Shown piece by piece: positions 24,313-31,673 of a stretch of DNA of 64,000 bases. Numbering within the stretch: position 1 is the first letter of the stretch; every line of letters starts with the position of its first letter. The notes beneath the pieces are model-generated. The model saw only the letters and a list, made by a program, of their open reading frames with translations, was not told the DNA's origin and searched no databases. A program made the translations under genes and the position numbers. Source of the DNA: Micromonospora craniellae (GTDB taxonomy: Bacteria > Actinomycetota > Actinomycetes > Mycobacteriales > Micromonosporaceae); contig NZ_CP061725.1 of the NCBI RefSeq assembly GCF_014764405.1, positions 1,984,001 to 2,048,000 of the forward strand, read 5' to 3'.

Positions 24313-24608
24313 CGCACCCACCCTGCTCGGCGGGCACGGCCGGACGATGAGCCGTTCATGAGATTTTCCTCATCAACCGGTGGGCTGACCGATCAAGCGG
24401 ATGCGTGGCAGCACTCCGAGGTTGTTCAGCCAAGCCTGACGGCGGAGCTGCCCGATCGGACGGGCGGCGTGAATAGGGCGTTAAGAATCGCCGGCCGGCC
24501 GTGATGATCGCGTTATGGACCCTGTCGTGGCGGGGCGGATGACGTTGTGATTGCCCGACGGGCCGCAAGGACGGCCGGGCCAACCTGTTCGGGATTGAGA
24601 GGTCAGCG
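24313..24608. other. kdp upstream region
   Basis: About 295 bases between divergent genes with no supported ORF. It includes AT-richer patches (near 24355-24400 and 24470-24490) and should hold the promoters of the Asp-rich protein and the kdp remnant. I could not assign a KdpE site. Confidence 0.3.
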
Positions 24609-24692
24609 GTGTCTGACGTGGTGTACGTGGTGTTGACGGTGGTGCTGTTCGCGGCACTCGCCCTTCTGGTGCGGGCGGTGGAGAAGCGATGA
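24609..24692 (+). CDS. 27-residue membrane peptide upstream of kdpF
   Basis: VSDVVYVVLTVVLFAALALL then VRAVEKR: a single helix with a basic C-terminus. The stop overlaps the kdpF start (ATGA). From memory, similar small ORFs precede kdpF in other actinomycetes and may be a second small Kdp subunit. Retention beside a broken kdpA suggests the decay is recent. Confidence 0.5.
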   Translation: MSDVVYVVLTVVLFAALALLVRAVEKR

Positions 24693-24778
24693 GCGCGGTC
24701 AACGTCGTGGGCGTGGTGCTGGCGATCGGCCTGGGCGTTTTCCTGGTGGTCGCCCTGTTGTTCCCGGAGCGCTTCTGA
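24689..24778 (+). CDS. kdpF: K+-transporting ATPase subunit KdpF
   Basis: 29-residue single-helix peptide MSAVNVVGVVLAIGLGVFLV then VALLFPERF. The length, the helix and the C-terminal FPERF match KdpF, which stabilises the KdpABC complex. It overlaps the preceding peptide gene and the kdpA start (TGATG). It has no partner left because kdpA is truncated and kdpB and kdpC are gone. Confidence 0.8.
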   Translation: MSAVNVVGVVLAIGLGVFLVVALLFPERF

Positions 24779-25782
24779 TGGGTACGACCACAGCCGGCGT
24801 TATCTTCATCCTGTCGCTGGTCGCGGCGCTGGTGGTGGTGCACCGGCCGTTCGGCGACTACCTGTACCGGGTGGTGTCCGGCGCACGGCACCTACGGATC
24901 GAGCGCGGCCTGTACCGGCTGGTCGGGGTGAACCCCGCCGCCGAGCAGTCCTGGGGCGTATACGCGCGTAGTCTGCTGGCCTTCTCTGTCGTGTCGATCC
25001 TGTTCCTGTACGGGTTCATGCGGTTGCAGAGCCATCTGTGGCTGTCTCTGGGGTTCGACCCGGTGGTCAGCCACGGGGCGTGGAATGCCGCGGTGTCGTT
25101 CGTGACGAACACGAACTGGCAGTGGTACTCGGGTGAGTCGACCATGGGCCATCTGGTGCAGATGGCCGGGTTGGCGGTGCAGAACCTCGTCTCCGCCGCG
25201 GTGGGCATCGCAGTAGCGGTCACGCTGGTCCGCGGCTTCGCCCGCAGCCGTACCGGCGAGCTGGGCAACTTCTGGGTCGACCTGACCCGGATCACCCTGC
25301 GGGTGCTGCTGCCCATCTCGGTGCTCGGGGCGCTCGCGCTGATGCTCGGGGGCGTGGTGCAGAACCTCTCCGCCGGCACCGACGTCACCACCCTGACCGG
25401 GGGCAGCCAGACCATCACCGGCGGACCGGTGGCCAGCCAAGAGGTGATCAAGGATCTCGGGACGAACGGTGGAGGTTTCTACAACGCCAACAGTTCCCAT
25501 CCGTTCGAGAACCCGACCACCTGGACGAACTGGCTGGAGATCTTCCTGCTGCCGGTGATCCCGTTCAGCCTGCCCCGGGTGTTCGGCCGGATGGTGGGCC
25601 AGGTCCGGCAGGGCTACGCGATCGCTGCGGTGATGGCGACCCTGGCGTTGGCCAGCGTCACCCTGACCAACGTGTTCGAACTGTCCGGCCACGGCACGGT
25701 GCCGCAGGCGACGAACTACTCGCCCGTATCCGCGCCGTCACCCGCCGTCACACCGCCCCCGACACCACATACGGCCCGGTGA
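24778..25782 (+). pseudogene. kdpA: truncated kdpA
   Basis: KdpA is the K+-conducting subunit of the KdpFABC pump, usually about 550 residues. The first 311 residues are well preserved (HRPFGDYLYRVVSG, SFVTNTNWQWYSGES with the first selectivity region, DLGTNGGGFYNANSSHPFEN with the second). After HGTVPQAT the reading leaves KdpA and the frame ends about 22 codons later in Pro-rich missense. The DNA there continues in another frame as KdpE sequence, so a deletion removed the rest of kdpA with kdpB, kdpC and kdpD. Confidence 0.9.
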
Positions 25783-25994
25783 CCAGCGTTGTACGGCTGG
25801 GCCAGCACACGGTCAACCTCGCCGACCGGATCGTGACCCACGACGGCGGCACCGAGGTCCGGCTCACCCCCACCCAGTGGGGCGTCCTCGAACAACTGTT
25901 GCGCCACCCCGGCAAACTGATCACCCAGCGTCAACTGCTGCGGGAGGCGTGGGGACCGGAATACCAGAACGAGACCGGCTACCTGCGCCGATGA
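25710..25994 (+). pseudogene. kdpE: kdpE fragment joined to kdpA
   Basis: In frame from 25710 the DNA reads DELLARIRAVTRR, the end of a receiver domain, then the KdpE DNA-binding domain (VVRLGQHTVNLADRIV, LTPTQWGVLEQLLRHPGKL, QLLREAWGPEYQNETGYLR) and stops as YLRR. Normal KdpE continues (typically YLRVYMAQLRRKLE), so this piece is cut at both ends. No start codon belongs to it. It marks the downstream breakpoint of the kdp deletion and a second breakpoint near 25988. Confidence 0.88.
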
Positions 25995-26239
25995 TCGCCA
26001 GAACCGGCAGGTCCAGACGACGGAGTCGCTGCTCACTGATCCGGGTGGGCTGCGGCAACCGTAGTGCTGCATGCCGGCTTCGATCATGCCAGCGACCGGC
26101 TCGTCCCCGACCGGGGCACCTTCTGCGGTGTAGGAGTTGAAGCTGTCCCGCCAGGACCGCGGAAGCCAGGACACGGCGGCGGGGATGGAGCGCACGATGG
26201 TGCCGAACGGCACGCCGGGCGAAGACGTGGACCGGGTCG
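25995..26239. other. rearranged DNA with gene scraps
   Basis: No intact gene. On the minus strand 26213 to about 26055 has coding-like composition (MPFGTIVRSIPAAVSWLPRS, DSFNSYTAEGAPVGDEPVAG), but the frame runs into kdpE remnants and cannot be a native protein. It is probably the 5' scrap of an unrecognised gene cut at the second kdp breakpoint. Confidence 0.35.
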
Positions 26240-26398
26240 ATGGCGGTTGCTGCCTGCTCAGCCGTTGTCGTCCGTGCCGCGCACGAGCACGCCCTCTCCG
26301 CGATCGTCGCCGAACAACTTCACGACCACGAGTACGAGTACGACACCGCGACGGCGGCCGAGCACCTCATCACTCATCGGGTCCGCGCATCGGTCTAA
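26240..26398 (+). CDS. small unrecognised ORF or gene remnant
   Basis: 52 codons. The last 38 residues look like genuine protein (HEHALSAIVAEQLHDHEYEY, DTATAAEHLITHRVRASV), helical and His/Glu-rich. There is no ribosome-binding site and the N-terminus is nondescript, so it may be the tail of a lost gene. I do not recognise it. Confidence 0.3.
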   Translation: MAVAACSAVVVRAAHEHALSAIVAEQLHDHEYEYDTATAAEHLITHRVRASV

Positions 26399-26542
26399 CT
26401 GCCGTCCGAGATTGCCCTCCTCCGCGGGCAGCAGGGGAATCTCGTCCGGGGCCGCGAACGGGCCGACACCTGTGGGGGTGTAGGCAGACGGGATGCCGGG
26501 TACCTCGCGTCCGACCCCGGACCCCCTGCCCAGGAGGACCCC

Positions 26543-27238
26543 ATGACCGTCGTACTCGCCGTTGTCTGCAGCAACGGGGTGGTGATCGGCGCGGACTCCC
26601 AGATCACCGAGAGCGACCGCGGTCTGAGCTTCCCCGCCCAGAAGCTGCACCCGCTGGGCTCCTGCGCCGCCTGGGGCGGCAGCGGCGCGCGGGGAGTACT
26701 CAACGACCTGCGCCCCCTCCTCCAGGACACGGCCACCGCCATCCTCGAAGCACCCGACATCGGCGACGAGTTGCAGGAGCGCGTCCTACCCGTCTTCAAG
26801 AAGCACTACAAGAACTACATCCCGGACGTCCCCGGCGAGGACGGCGGCGGCGGGGTGTCGGCGTACCTGCTCGCAGTCGGCTACAGCCAGGGCGGTCCGT
26901 GGATCGTGGAGATCAACCCCAACGGGCTCATCGGCCGTTACGAGGATGTGGGCTTCCACGCCATCGGCTCCGGCGCGCCCATGGCCCAGCAGGCCGGCGC
27001 GCTGCTTTCCCACTTCCGGATGACCACGCGCACCGTCGAGTACGGCGTGGTGGGCGTGGTACGGGTGCTGGAGGCACTGGAGCGGACTTCACCGTCGGTC
27101 GGCCGCCCGTTCAGCGTCGCGTGCATCCGCGAGGAGGGCGCCCACCATCTCGACGAGAAGGAGATCGCCAAGGCGCTGAAGGACTCCCAGCGCTGGCGCG
27201 ACCTCGAACAGGAAGCGCTCGACCGGCTGTTCGACTGA
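26543..27238 (+). CDS. orphan proteasome-like Ntn-hydrolase
   Basis: 231 residues with the N-terminal nucleophile hydrolase pattern of 20S/HslV proteases. If Met is removed, Thr1 is followed by VVLAVVCSNGVVIGADSQ with Asp17, and Lys33 falls in PAQKLHPL. These are exactly the spacings of the proteasomal catalytic triad. A GSGAPMAQQAG loop later in the chain fits the Ser129 region. There is no propeptide, so maturation would only need Met removal. AGGAGG lies just upstream of the ATG. No ATPase, Pup or second subunit is nearby. A hairpin follows. Protease activity is inferred. Confidence 0.75.
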   Translation: MTVVLAVVCSNGVVIGADSQITESDRGLSFPAQKLHPLGSCAAWGGSGARGVLNDLRPLLQDTATAILEAPDIGDELQERVLPVFKKHYKNYIPDVPGEDGGGGVSAYLLAVGYSQGGPWIVEINPNGLIGRYEDVGFHAIGSGAPMAQQAGALLSHFRMTTRTVEYGVVGVVRVLEALERTSPSVGRPFSVACIREEGAHHLDEKEIAKALKDSQRWRDLEQEALDRLFD

Positions 27239-27313
27239 CACATGGGCGTGAAGAGGCGAACACGGAGAGGCCGCAGGGCTGCTTGCTGCACGCCGCTGCT
27301 GTGCAAGTTCGAG

Positions 27314-27347
27314 AAAGGCCGTCCGCCCCGGGAGGCAAACGGCCTTT
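27314..27347 (+). terminator. terminator after the Ntn-hydrolase
   Basis: AAAGGCCGT (27314-27322) pairs with ACGGCCTTT (27339-27347), with outer GTTC/GAAC extension. It starts 75 bases after the stop codon. Confidence 0.6.
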
Positions 27348-27560
27348 GAACTGCCAGCCCCGACGGACACCGCCACAGCGGCACAGTTGACCCAACCTCG
27401 CCCGACACGAACCCGGCCCCTGGCGGCGCAGCCGGCCACCCACGGCCCCCTCCCCGGTGGACAGTTGCTCTAACCCTGAGCGGCTGCGGAGTCGGCGCCT
27501 GGGCGAATCACGCGCCCCGGCGCGACACGGCGGCGGGCCGCAGGCCCGCCTTGATCGATC
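27348..27560. other. intergenic, short hairpins only
   Basis: No gene is supported. GGCGGGCC and GGCCCGCC (27532-27539 and 27543-27550) form a tight hairpin ten bases before the next ATG, where it could limit ribosome access or terminate upstream transcription. Confidence 0.35.
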
Positions 27561-27827
27561 ATGAACCGGGGACAAGCGAAAAAGGGCACCGACCTACCCG
27601 ACATCTTCCGCCTGTGTCTCGACCCCGCAGCAGGACCAACACTTCTCAGTCAGCTAGCCAACGCCGAAGCACAGCTTCGCGCGGATGCCGCCCGCCATGC
27701 CCGCCGATGGTTCAACGAACACTCACAGCGCTCATTCCGCATCATCCGAGCCATTCCCGAGGGGCAGGACATCCACGTTGACGATCTCCACCTAGTCGGC
27801 GAACTACTTGAAGGTGCGCTCACCTGA
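27561..27827 (+). CDS. small hypothetical protein
   Basis: 88 residues, mostly helical and charged (LSQLANAEAQLRADAARHAR, RRWFNEHSQRSFRIIRAI), ending with an acidic segment. It is not recognised. GC content is lower than in core genes and there is no clear Shine-Dalgarno. It lies in the accessory zone before the tRNA gene, so it could be transferred DNA or a relic. Confidence 0.45.
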   Translation: MNRGQAKKGTDLPDIFRLCLDPAAGPTLLSQLANAEAQLRADAARHARRWFNEHSQRSFRIIRAIPEGQDIHVDDLHLVGELLEGALT

Positions 27828-28082
27828 CTCAAGACACCTCCGGACCCGAGAGCGCAGGCGTGTGCGCTTGGAACGGCGAATGCCCTGGTCGGCTCCAGCC
27901 AGCCCCATCGGCCACCTTCGACAAATCTGCCGTGTCGAACCTACGGCCGGCACCCTGCATGAGCTTGCCGACCGTCGATGCTCGATACGAACTTGTGGGC
28001 CACCTCACCCATTCGGCTTGAGTTTGCTCGCCACGTTTCACGGATTGGGCTCCGCCCGACGGACGCCAGACGGACAGATGAT
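27828..28082. other. low-GC intergenic stretch
   Basis: About 255 bases without a supported gene. A minus-strand frame (27829-28041) is open but lacks motifs and a ribosome-binding site. Composition is visibly less GC-rich than the neighbouring core, consistent with acquired DNA beside a tRNA gene. I did not find a repeat of the tRNA 3' end here that would mark an att site. Confidence 0.3.
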
Positions 28083-28120
28083 CAAGGGCGGGTTCTCGAT
28101 CATCCGAGAACCCGCCCTTG
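28083..28120. terminator. hairpin after tRNA-Ala
   Basis: A perfect 16-bp stem, CAAGGGCGGGTTCTCG (28083-28098) with its complement at 28105-28120 and a 6-base loop, lies 13 bases beyond the tRNA CCA end on the minus strand. Confidence 0.7.
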
Positions 28121-28133
28121 AACTGCTGTTTTG

Positions 28134-28210
28134 TGGTGGAGCTGAGGGGATTTGAACCCCTGACCCCCTCGATGCGAACGAGGTGCGCTACCGGTCTGCG
28201 CCACAGCCCC
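28134..28210 (-). tRNA. tRNA-Ala (anticodon CGC)
   Basis: 77 bases including an encoded CCA. The acceptor stem GGGGCTG/CAGCTCC has the G3-U70 pair that identifies alanine tRNAs. The anticodon arm is CCTCG-TTCGCAT-CGAGG with anticodon CGC, reading GCG, and the T arm contains GGTTCAAATCC. GCG is a frequent Ala codon in such high-GC DNA. It lies downstream of the sepX/glpR-like gene on the same strand. Confidence 0.95.
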
Positions 28211-28363
28211 TCCGCCGATTACCGGCGTCGGCCCCACCCAACTTGTCACCGGGCGGGCCGGCGACAAGGCTAACAGGTCGACCGCCTCCGCCGCGAACCG
28301 CCCCGCCCCTCCCACGCGCAAGATCCACGCCGGCTGCCCCGAACGCACGCCCCCCAGCCCTAC

Positions 28364-28436
28364 GAGGCAGCAACGTCCCTGATACTGCTGCCTCCACCCA
28401 CTCGCGAGACAGCGACATTCCTGATGTTGCTGTCTC
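28364..28436. repeat. two homologous 31-base hairpins in tandem
   Basis: Both hairpins (28364-28394 and 28406-28436) are 31 bases long with 9-bp or longer stems GAGRCAGCR/YTGCTGYCTC. They differ at stem position 4 (G or A) with a compensating change at position 28 (C or T), so the structure has been kept. The shared loop is TCCTGAT. They are probably members of a dispersed REP-like family or a protein-binding RNA or DNA motif. Confidence 0.65.
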
Positions 28437-28596
28437 GGCCCCCGCCGCATGGTGGCGATCCCCCCGACGTCGTCACGCTTGCGACCCAGCGGTGGGCGGC
28501 CCGGGCGGCAGGCGGAGAAGGCAGCAGGCGGAGATGGTGGCGCGGCTGGAACTGGCCGGGAATCGGAGGTCGGCAGCGGCCGGAGGTCGGCAGCGG
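28437..28596. other. gap before the sepX/glpR-like gene
   Basis: No gene is supported between the twin hairpins and the stop of the sepX/glpR-like gene. GC-rich, without further palindromes that I could see. Confidence 0.3.
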
Positions 28597-29502
28597 TCAG
28601 GCGCTGTGGGAGCCGCGTCCGGCCTCGTAGGGGCGGCCGCGCAGGCCACCGGCACGGCGGTAGGAGACCGAGCCGCCGCTGGCAGCCTGCGGCAGGTCGG
28701 CGGGGCGGTCCAGGCCCATTGCGGTACGCCGGACGGACTCCCGCTGGGCGGCCAGGCGACGCTGGGCCTCCCGGCGGGCTGCCGCGCGGCGCGCCTGTTC
28801 GCGGCGTACCTCGGCCTGTCGGGCGGCCAGCCAGGCGGCCTCGCGGGCCCGGGCGCGCCGTCGGCGACGGTCGGCGAGTGCGCGGGCGCGCAGGTGGACG
28901 ACGTACACGATGAGCAGGGTGGCGGTGACCGCGAAGCTGATCCAGAAACCGGGGCCGACCACCAGCACGCCGACCAGTTCGACGGCGTTGAGCAGCACCA
29001 GGGCGGCGAGGACCCGGCGGCGGCGGTAAACGGCGGGGGTGTGCGGACGGCGGCGGTCGGGGCGGCGGCGTGGACGGTTGCCGGCCGGTGTGGCGGAGCG
29101 CAGCCGACTCGGGCGGCCGGAGCGGCGCGACGCGGGTGGGCCGGAGACGGGGGCCGAGCGGGCCGAGGCCGGGTCACCCGCGGCACTGCCGGAGCGGGCC
29201 GACACCGGGTCGGCTGCGGCCGGGGAGTCGCCGGTGCGAGGTGCGGGCGGGCCGGAAACGGGGGCGGCGAGCTGGCCCGAGCTGGGACCCTCGCTGAGGG
29301 TCACGACGAGGGCGCGGGACGGGTTGACCGGTCGGCGGCCCGGGACAGTGCGGCGTCGTCGGCGGCGCTGGAGCACCCGCGCCGTCGACTGCGCCCGCTC
29401 CGCCACCAACCGCTCGGCGGCGTCGTACCGGCGAACCAGCGCCGGAGCGAGAGCGAGCAGACCGGCGGCGGCGAGGACGGCGAGGAGCACCGAGGTCGGC
29501 AC
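28597..29502 (-). CDS. SepX/GlpR-like divisome membrane protein
   Basis: 301 residues. The N-terminal helix (TSVLLAVLAAAGLLALAPAL, to about residue 22) is followed by a basic Pro/Ala/Ser-rich cytosolic segment, then two helices (VLAALVLLNAVELVGVLVV, FWISFAVTATLLIVYVV) and an Arg-rich tail with coiled-coil character. This architecture and the position after galU, the MoeA/Glp-like gene and an acetyltransferase match the SepX/GlpR family. Those proteins act with the MoeA-like Glp and FtsZ in actinobacterial division. GTG 29502 was chosen because GGGAGG lies 7 bases upstream. Confidence 0.75.
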   Translation of the reverse strand: MPTSVLLAVLAAAGLLALAPALVRRYDAAERLVAERAQSTARVLQRRRRRRTVPGRRPVNPSRALVVTLSEGPSSGQLAAPVSGPPAPRTGDSPAAADPVSARSGSAAGDPASARSAPVSGPPASRRSGRPSRLRSATPAGNRPRRRPDRRRPHTPAVYRRRRVLAALVLLNAVELVGVLVVGPGFWISFAVTATLLIVYVVHLRARALADRRRRRARAREAAWLAARQAEVRREQARRAAARREAQRRLAAQRESVRRTAMGLDRPADLPQAASGGSVSYRRAGGLRGRPYEAGRGSHSA

Positions 29503-29687
29503 CCTCACCCCTCCCGTCACCAAGATTCGGAGCAACCGCCGACCGGCCGCAGGATCTTTCACCGATCGGCGTCGGCGACGTGAATCATGCGGAGCGGGCA
29601 GCGCCTGCCGCAGCTTGCAGTTACCTGAGGTTACGGGTCAGGCTCGCCGGAACCACCGCGCCGCGCCGAATCCGCACGTGGGACGGC

Positions 29688-30353
29688 TCACGGCGTACGG
29701 GTGCGCAACCGGTGCCAACGGGCCAGCAGCCCGCCCTCGGCGGCGATCTCCTCGCTCGTCATCGCGTACCCGATGTGGTCCCGCCACGCACCGTCGATGT
29801 GCATGTAGCGCGCGTGGTACGCCTCCTCGCGGAAGCCCAGTTTCTCCACCACGCGGCGGGACGGCCGGTTCTCCGGCCGGATGTTGACCTCCACCCGGTG
29901 CAGGCCACCGGGGCCGAAGGCATGGTCGACGGCGAGCGCCATCGCGGTGGGGATCACGCCCTGACCGGCGACCCGACAGTCCACCCAGTAGCCGACGTAG
30001 CCGGAGCAGAACGCCCGACGCACGATGCTGCCGATGTTGATGTGCCCGACCAGTCGCTCCATGCCGCCTGTGTACAGGCAGACCGCGAACGGCATCCCCT
30101 CGCCGGCACGCGCCGAACGCCGCTGGTCGCGGTGCATCCAGCGAAAGGTGGCCGGCGAGTTCAGCTCGGCCCAGTCACCGGCCGGCGACGACTCCCACGG
30201 GGCCAGCCACTCCCGGTTGGCGCAGCGCACCTCGGACCAGGCGGCCGCGTCGGAGCGCCGGTACGGCCGCAGCAGCACCGGACCGTCGGAGAGCACCACC
30301 GGCCAGCCGGGCGCCCGTCGGAACAGCACCACTCCTCCACTCCCGAGCGTCAC
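29688..30353 (-). CDS. GNAT N-acetyltransferase, RimJ/RimL type
   Basis: 221 residues with the GNAT fold of ribosomal-protein N-acetyltransferases: VLLRPYRRSDAAAWSEVR at the start, GYWVDCRVAGQGVIPTAM (acetyl-CoA loop) and RPENRPSRRVVEKLGFREE. The target cannot be read; RimJ homologues acetylate protein N-termini. It lies between the MoeA/Glp-like and SepX/GlpR-like genes, the same order as in Streptomyces, which hints at a link to division. GTG 30353 lies 6 bases after the upstream stop; later GTGs near 30330 are possible. Confidence 0.88.
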   Translation of the reverse strand: MTLGSGGVVLFRRAPGWPVVLSDGPVLLRPYRRSDAAAWSEVRCANREWLAPWESSPAGDWAELNSPATFRWMHRDQRRSARAGEGMPFAVCLYTGGMERLVGHINIGSIVRRAFCSGYVGYWVDCRVAGQGVIPTAMALAVDHAFGPGGLHRVEVNIRPENRPSRRVVEKLGFREEAYHARYMHIDGAWRDHIGYAMTSEEIAAEGGLLARWHRLRTRTP

Positions 30354-30359
30354 CCGGAT

Positions 30360-31673
30360 TCACCGTCGACGGTCGAGCAGCAGCACGTCCACGGTGGAGC
30401 CGGCAGCGGCGGCGGTGACCCGCTCGCCGAAAACGAGAAGTCCGTTCGCCTCCGCCAGGCCGGCGAGGGTGAACGGACCGCCGTTGAGCGGTTGGACAGT
30501 GTAACCCCCACCTCGACGCTCAGCGACATGCGCCGGCCGGAACTCCCGCAGGCCCCCGGGTGAGGAGACCGTCTCCAGCAGGTGCGCCCGCACGCTCGGG
30601 CGGAACACCGGTTCGGCGCCGGCCAGCAGGTTGATCGCGGGGCGGGCCAGCACCTCGAACCCGATCATCGCGGCGCCCGGGTCACCGGGCAGGCACACCA
30701 CCGGCACCTCCTCGGCACCGACGGTGCCGAACCCGAGCGCGGTGCCCGGATAGAGCGCCACGTCGGTGAAGGTGACCGGTCCGGTGCGGCTGCCCTCACG
30801 GCGGGACAGGATGCGACGGACCATGTCGCCCGGCCCGGTGCCGGTGCCACCGGTGGTGATGATCAGGTCGGCCCGCAGGGTCTGGTCCTCCAGCAGGCCG
30901 CGCAGCCCCTCCGGGTCGTCGTCGCAGATACCCACCCGGTACGCCAGGGCGCCCGCCTCCGCCGCCGCGGCGGTCAACGCGTGCGAGTTGGCGTCCACCA
31001 CCTGACCGGGCTGGCTGCCCCGGCCCACGTCCACCAGTTCGTCGCCGGTGGCCACGATCACCACCCGGGGGCTGGGACGAACCACGACGTGCCCGATGCC
31101 GGTGGCGGCGAAGATCGCGACCAGCGCCGGTGAGACGTACGTGCCGGCGCGGGCGAGCAGGGTGCCGGCGGCCACCTCCTCGCCGGCCCGGCGTACCCCG
31201 TATCCCCGCTTCGGGGCGCGGAAGATCTCGACTGCCGCCATGCCCTGGTCGGTCCACTCGACCGGGACGACGACGTCGGCGGCGACGGGCAGCGGCGCTC
31301 CGGCGGCCACCGAGAAGCACGAGCCGGGGGTGAGCCGGACCGGCCGCCAGCTCGCCGCGCCGAGGTCACCGACCACGTTGAGGCGTACCGTGCGGCTGCC
31401 CGGACGGCCGGACTGGGCCGGAACGTATCCCACGCCCCGGGCCCCACCGGCGATGTCCTCCCAGCGCGCGGCGTACCCGTCCACGGCCGCCTGGTCGAAG
31501 GCCGGGAACGAGTGCGGCGCGACGACGTCCTCGGCGAGGACGTTGCCGTGCGCCTGGGTGAGGTCGAGGTCGAGCGGAGGCAGCGCGCGTAACCTGCGCA
31601 GCACGCTGCCCAGGTAGTCGGCGAGCGGCGTCAACCCGTTTTCGGCCGCCTCGGCGTCGGCCGTAGCGGTCAT
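30360..31673 (-). CDS. MoeA/Glp-like molybdotransferase-family protein
   Basis: 437 residues with the MoeA/gephyrin fold: AFDQAAVDGYA near the N-terminus, PRVVIVATGDELVDVG, the MPT-binding TTGGTGTGPGD and CLPGDPGAAM. MoeA inserts molybdate into molybdopterin. However, the copy next to galU and sepX/glpR in actinobacteria is the paralogue Glp, reported to bind FtsZ. No molybdenum-cofactor genes are nearby, which favours Glp. The ATG overlaps the galU stop (ATGA), so the two are coupled. Confidence 0.85.
   Translation of the reverse strand: MTATADAEAAENGLTPLADYLGSVLRRLRALPPLDLDLTQAHGNVLAEDVVAPHSFPAFDQAAVDGYAARWEDIAGGARGVGYVPAQSGRPGSRTVRLNVVGDLGAASWRPVRLTPGSCFSVAAGAPLPVAADVVVPVEWTDQGMAAVEIFRAPKRGYGVRRAGEEVAAGTLLARAGTYVSPALVAIFAATGIGHVVVRPSPRVVIVATGDELVDVGRGSQPGQVVDANSHALTAAAAEAGALAYRVGICDDDPEGLRGLLEDQTLRADLIITTGGTGTGPGDMVRRILSRREGSRTGPVTFTDVALYPGTALGFGTVGAEEVPVVCLPGDPGAAMIGFEVLARPAINLLAGAEPVFRPSVRAHLLETVSSPGGLREFRPAHVAERRGGGYTVQPLNGGPFTLAGLAEANGLLVFGERVTAAAAGSTVDVLLLDRRR

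Noticed and set aside
25716..26213. 165-codon minus-strand frame
   Set aside because: Its 3' half is antisense to kdpE and kdpA remnants, so it cannot be a native gene; only the 5' third looks coding and is treated as a scrap.
27829..28041. 70-codon minus-strand frame upstream of tRNA-Ala
   Set aside because: No ribosome-binding site, no motif, and composition similar to the surrounding non-coding DNA.
28134..28210. tRNA-Ala as an integration site (att)
   Set aside because: No integrase and no second copy of the tRNA 3' end were seen in the neighbouring accessory DNA.
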